A DNA stretch of 18,690 bases, from positions 1-18,690 of the forward strand of contig CAYUFT010000038.1 of assembly GCA_964444115.1 (NCBI GenBank), written 5' to 3'. How positions within the stretch are numbered: position 1 is the stretch's first letter; the number at the start of each line of letters is the position of its first letter. The notes under the pieces were generated by a model, which worked only from the letters and a program-made list of their open reading frames with translations, was not told where the DNA came from and ran no database searches. Shown piece by piece: positions 16,431 to 18,690 of the stretch. The position numbers and the translations under genes were made by a program. The stretch is from UBA349 sp964444115. Its GTDB lineage: Archaea > Methanobacteriota > Methanobacteria > Methanobacteriales > Methanobacteriaceae.

Positions 16431-17291
16431 ATGGCTAATGCAAGGGTTCTGGTTGTAGAAGATGAAAGTATTGTGGCCATGGGAATTAAACATAAATTAG
16501 AAACCATGGGACATACTGTTGTAGAAATGGTTGCATCAGGAGAGAATGCAGTTCGAGCTGCTAGGGAGCATGTTCCAGATATAATATTAATGGATATAGT
16601 TATAAAAGGAGATATGGATGGTATCGAAGCAGCCCACGCTATTCATGAATACCAGGATATTCCTATAATTTATTTAACGGCTTATGCTGATGAAGAAATG
16701 CTTATGAGAGCCAGAGTCACCCAACCCTATGGATATATTATAAAACCATTTAAATCCACGGAATTGAATGCTAATATTCAAATGGCCTTATTTAAACATA
16801 AAAATGCCAAAAAAGAAAAGGAAATAATTAAAAAACAAATTTTAGACAATTTTCACAATTTTATTGTTCAAGCTATTCCTACTAGTGGTTCTCAAAGTGA
16901 AATGGAAATGCGAGACATGCTTTTTAATGCCTTTGGGGAAAAATTAGAAGAAGATATGAAGCCTTCATTTGAAAATAAAATGGAAGAATTTGGAATCACT
17001 AAGGATACTGAAGATGGACAGGATATATTTGACTCATATTTAGCTTGGTTATCTGAGATATTCAGTGACTTTGGAATAAGAGTGGGTATTATTGAAAAAA
17101 GTCCTCGATGGTACTTTGAATTTGATAACTGTCCTTGGAAAGAGGAAGCTAAAAATAATCCCATATTCTGTATAAACTGTCAAGCTATTATTAATCGCAG
17201 TTTTGATTGGACAAACTTAGAAGGAACTGTAAAACGCAAATCAACCATTGCTAGTGGTTCAGATAGCTGCATATTTACTTTCAATCTTTAA
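16431..17291 (+). CDS. Response regulator REC-MetOD1 with four-cysteine output domain
   Basis: A response regulator of 286 residues counted from the ATG at 16431. I prefer this start because AGGGGATGA (16418-16426) lies just upstream; an in-frame ATG at 16410 would add seven residues. REC is at about 3-122, with acidic pocket E11-D12, D55 in IILMDIV, T83 in IYLTAYADE and K105 in IIKPF. A short linker leads to the MetOD1 output domain at about 135-286. That domain has four cysteines: C234 (FDNCPW), C247 and C250 (NPIFCINC), and C280 (GSDSCIFTF). The pattern C-x12-C-x2-C-x29-C, with the last in GSDSCxF, recalls V4R-like cofactor or metal-binding domains; a bound ligand is inference. The protein is the natural end point of the kinase cluster upstream and a paralogue of the regulator at 3356-4639. 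Confidence 0.9.
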   Translation: MANARVLVVEDESIVAMGIKHKLETMGHTVVEMVASGENAVRAAREHVPDIILMDIVIKGDMDGIEAAHAIHEYQDIPIIYLTAYADEEMLMRARVTQPYGYIIKPFKSTELNANIQMALFKHKNAKKEKEIIKKQILDNFHNFIVQAIPTSGSQSEMEMRDMLFNAFGEKLEEDMKPSFENKMEEFGITKDTEDGQDIFDSYLAWLSEIFSDFGIRVGIIEKSPRWYFEFDNCPWKEEAKNNPIFCINCQAIINRSFDWTNLEGTVKRKSTIASGSDSCIFTFNL

Positions 17292-17294
17292 TTT

Positions 17295-17394
17295 NNNNNN
17301 NNNNNNNNNNNNNNNNNNNNNNNNNNNNNNNNNNNNNNNNNNNNNNNNNNNNNNNNNNNNNNNNNNNNNNNNNNNNNNNNNNNNNNNNNNNNNN
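17295..17394. other. 100-N assembly gap of unknown true size
   Basis: A second run of exactly 100 N's, three bases after the REC-MetOD1 stop. Unlike the gap at 15159-15258, I see no shared sequence between its flanks, so real sequence may be missing. The upstream control region of the DUF763 gene, and possibly further genes, fall in it. Confidence 0.9.
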
Positions 17395-17436
17395 ACATTC
17401 AAAAAATTATTATCTTATTTTAAATATATTTACATT

Positions 17437-18558
17437 ATGAAAAGAAAAGGAGTTGCTAATCTACCGCTTCATGGAGGCCATCCACCACGATGGCTGTTTA
17501 GTAGGATGATTAAGCTTGCTGGAGGAATCAGTGAAGTTATAATTGATGAATATGGTAGTGATGAACTTTTAAGACGTTTATCGGATCCTTTCTGGTTTCA
17601 AGCATTCTCCTGCGTGCTAGGATTCGATTGGCATTCTTCTGGAACAACCACAACTACTTGTGGAGCTTTAAAAATTGCATTAAATCCAGAGTCACATGGT
17701 TTTATAGTTGCTGGGGGAAAAGGAAAAGCATCTCGTAAGACTCCTGAAGAAATTGCTGGATCTGGTGATGCCCTTTCTATTAATAGTAAAAACATAGAAA
17801 AACTGATTCAAACCAGTAGGCTATCTGCTAAAATCGATAATTCATGTATACAAGACGGTTATCAGTTGTACCAGCACACATTTTTTATTAATGACCAAGG
17901 AAACTGGGCAGTAGTTCAACAGGGAATGAATGAATACAACAAATATGCTCGCCGATATCACTGGTTAGGAGAATCAGTGGACGATTATTTGTCAAATCCC
18001 CACGCTGCTATTTCTTGTGATTTAAAAGAGGAAAATTCATTGAATATGGTGGATATGGAAAGTGAAAAGGCACGAGAAATAAGTGTGGACTTAATTTGTG
18101 ACAATCCAGACCACCTTCGAAAATACTTTAATAATAAAAATAGTATGCAAACTTTGCTAAGTGACTTTTCAGGTGAAAAATCAGAGCTTAATATGCCTCA
18201 TCACCACCCTGTTCTGGATATGGATCTTTCAGATCGTGAATTCCAAGTGTTAAAGCAGGCCTGGGAAATTCAGCCTGAAAATTATCAAGATCTTATTTTG
18301 TTAAAAGGTTTTGGACCTAAAAAAATCAGAGCAATGGCCCTTATTTCGGATCTTGTTTTTGGAGAACCTGCCAGTTGGAAGGATCCTGTAAAATATAGTT
18401 TTACTCATGGTGGAAAAGACGGATATCCCTATCCTGTTGATCGAGAAGTTTATGATAATTCTATTAATACACTTAAAGAATCCCTGGAACAATCGAATTT
18501 GAATAATAAAGAAAAAATGGGGGCAATAAAACGACTTGGGGATTTTATCAATGAATAA
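17437..18558 (+). CDS. DUF763 domain protein with helix-hairpin-helix-like motif
   Basis: A 373-residue protein starting MKRKGVANLPLHGGHPPRWL, the hallmark opening of the DUF763 family of archaea and thermophilic bacteria. Other conserved-looking parts are FDWHSSGTTTTTCGALK at 63-79, VAGGKGKASRKTPEEI at 91-106, and NWAVVQQGMNEYNKYARRYH at 156-175. A histidine-rich NMPHHHPVLDMD lies at 252-263. At 286-303 the sequence LILLKGFGPKKIRAMALI fits a helix-hairpin-helix (GxGxKK), often used for sequence-independent DNA contact. The G-K rich and histidine segments suggest a nucleic-acid or phosphate-related enzyme, but the function is not known to me. The ATG at 17437 has no clear ribosome binding site; the leader may lie partly in the N gap. 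It ends tail-to-tail with the next gene without any spacer. Confidence 0.88.
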   Translation: MKRKGVANLPLHGGHPPRWLFSRMIKLAGGISEVIIDEYGSDELLRRLSDPFWFQAFSCVLGFDWHSSGTTTTTCGALKIALNPESHGFIVAGGKGKASRKTPEEIAGSGDALSINSKNIEKLIQTSRLSAKIDNSCIQDGYQLYQHTFFINDQGNWAVVQQGMNEYNKYARRYHWLGESVDDYLSNPHAAISCDLKEENSLNMVDMESEKAREISVDLICDNPDHLRKYFNNKNSMQTLLSDFSGEKSELNMPHHHPVLDMDLSDREFQVLKQAWEIQPENYQDLILLKGFGPKKIRAMALISDLVFGEPASWKDPVKYSFTHGGKDGYPYPVDREVYDNSINTLKESLEQSNLNNKEKMGAIKRLGDFINE

Positions 18559-18690
18559 TTAGATTTTAATTGGTCTTGCTACCATTGGGTTGCTGCTGGC
18601 AACTGATGTCGTTTTATAGTTTCTTAATGTTACTTTTCCTATGAATTTTTTGCCCATGATTCGAGGTAATGATTTGGCATAGATTTTATG
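18559..18690 (-). CDS. C-terminal end of an unidentified minus-strand gene
   Basis: The minus strand is open for 43 codons from the window edge to a TAA at 18559-18561, directly against the DUF763 stop codon. The translation begins HKIYAKSLPRIMGKKFIGKV and ends ASSNPMVARPIKI, which looks like real protein with basic and hydrophobic residues well mixed. I do not recognise the family. A chance open frame of this size is possible but not likely in such AT-rich DNA. Confidence 0.5.
   Translation of the reverse strand, partial: HKIYAKSLPRIMGKKFIGKVTLRNYKTTSVASSNPMVARPIKI

Noticed and set aside
17248..18558. A long open frame running from the end of the REC-MetOD1 gene across the N gap into the DUF763 gene
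   Set aside because: Its first part is an out-of-frame reading of the regulator gene and it is held open only by the N's. The DUF763 protein starts at the ATG at 17437.
1..18690. CRISPR arrays, tRNA or rRNA genes, insertion sequences, prophage or defence genes
   Set aside because: I found no regularly spaced repeats beyond the two short cases listed, no tRNA-like cloverleaf sequence, and no transposase, integrase or phage-like protein.

Overview
The window looks like a draft-assembly piece (two 100-N gaps) from an AT-rich methanogenic archaeon of the order Methanobacteriales, most likely Methanobacterium or a close relative. The case rests on four things: an archaeal-type 4-phosphopantoate--beta-alanine ligase for CoA synthesis; a full bacterial-type UvrABC excision-repair set, known from Methanobacteriales; response regulators ending in the methanogen output domain (MetOD1); and archaeal signals (TATA-like box A elements, GGTGA/GGAGG ribosome binding sites, oligo-T stretches after genes). 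The genus is inferred from gene content and low GC, not from a marker gene.

Left part (1-2544): the C-terminally cut CoA-synthesis ligase on the minus strand is divergent from a 76-aa two-helix membrane protein and an M42 aminopeptidase on the plus strand. Second block (2545-4639, minus): a REC-PAS-MetOD1 response regulator lies upstream of a KaiC/RadA-like ATPase, a likely signalling pair. Third block (5058-12376): the repair locus, with uvrC on the minus strand divergent from uvrB and uvrA on the plus strand across a 488-bp AT-rich region. The 3' end of uvrA, with its stop codon and the start of its oligo-T terminator, is tandemly duplicated.

Fourth block (12655-17291, plus): a four-gene sensory cluster. 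It holds a three-helix membrane histidine kinase, an Rcp1-type single-domain response regulator, a REC-PAS-PAS-HisKA_2 hybrid kinase and a REC-MetOD1 regulator. Two of these genes look broken in the raw sequence. The first kinase carries an apparent one-base deletion in a G run near 12814. The hybrid kinase is split by an N gap whose two flanks are the same 55 bp. Collapsing that false gap (removing 155 bases) restores one 585-aa reading frame without any stop.

Right end (17437-18690): a DUF763 protein with a helix-hairpin-helix-like motif, converging with no intergenic base on the C-terminal end of an unidentified minus-strand gene.

Taken together, the window combines housekeeping metabolism and DNA repair with two separate methanogen-type phosphorelay modules. 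The least described part is the pair of MetOD1 regulators. One keeps a four-cysteine pattern that suggests a metal or cofactor site. The other has lost all four cysteines, has gained a PAS domain and sits next to a KaiC-like ATPase.
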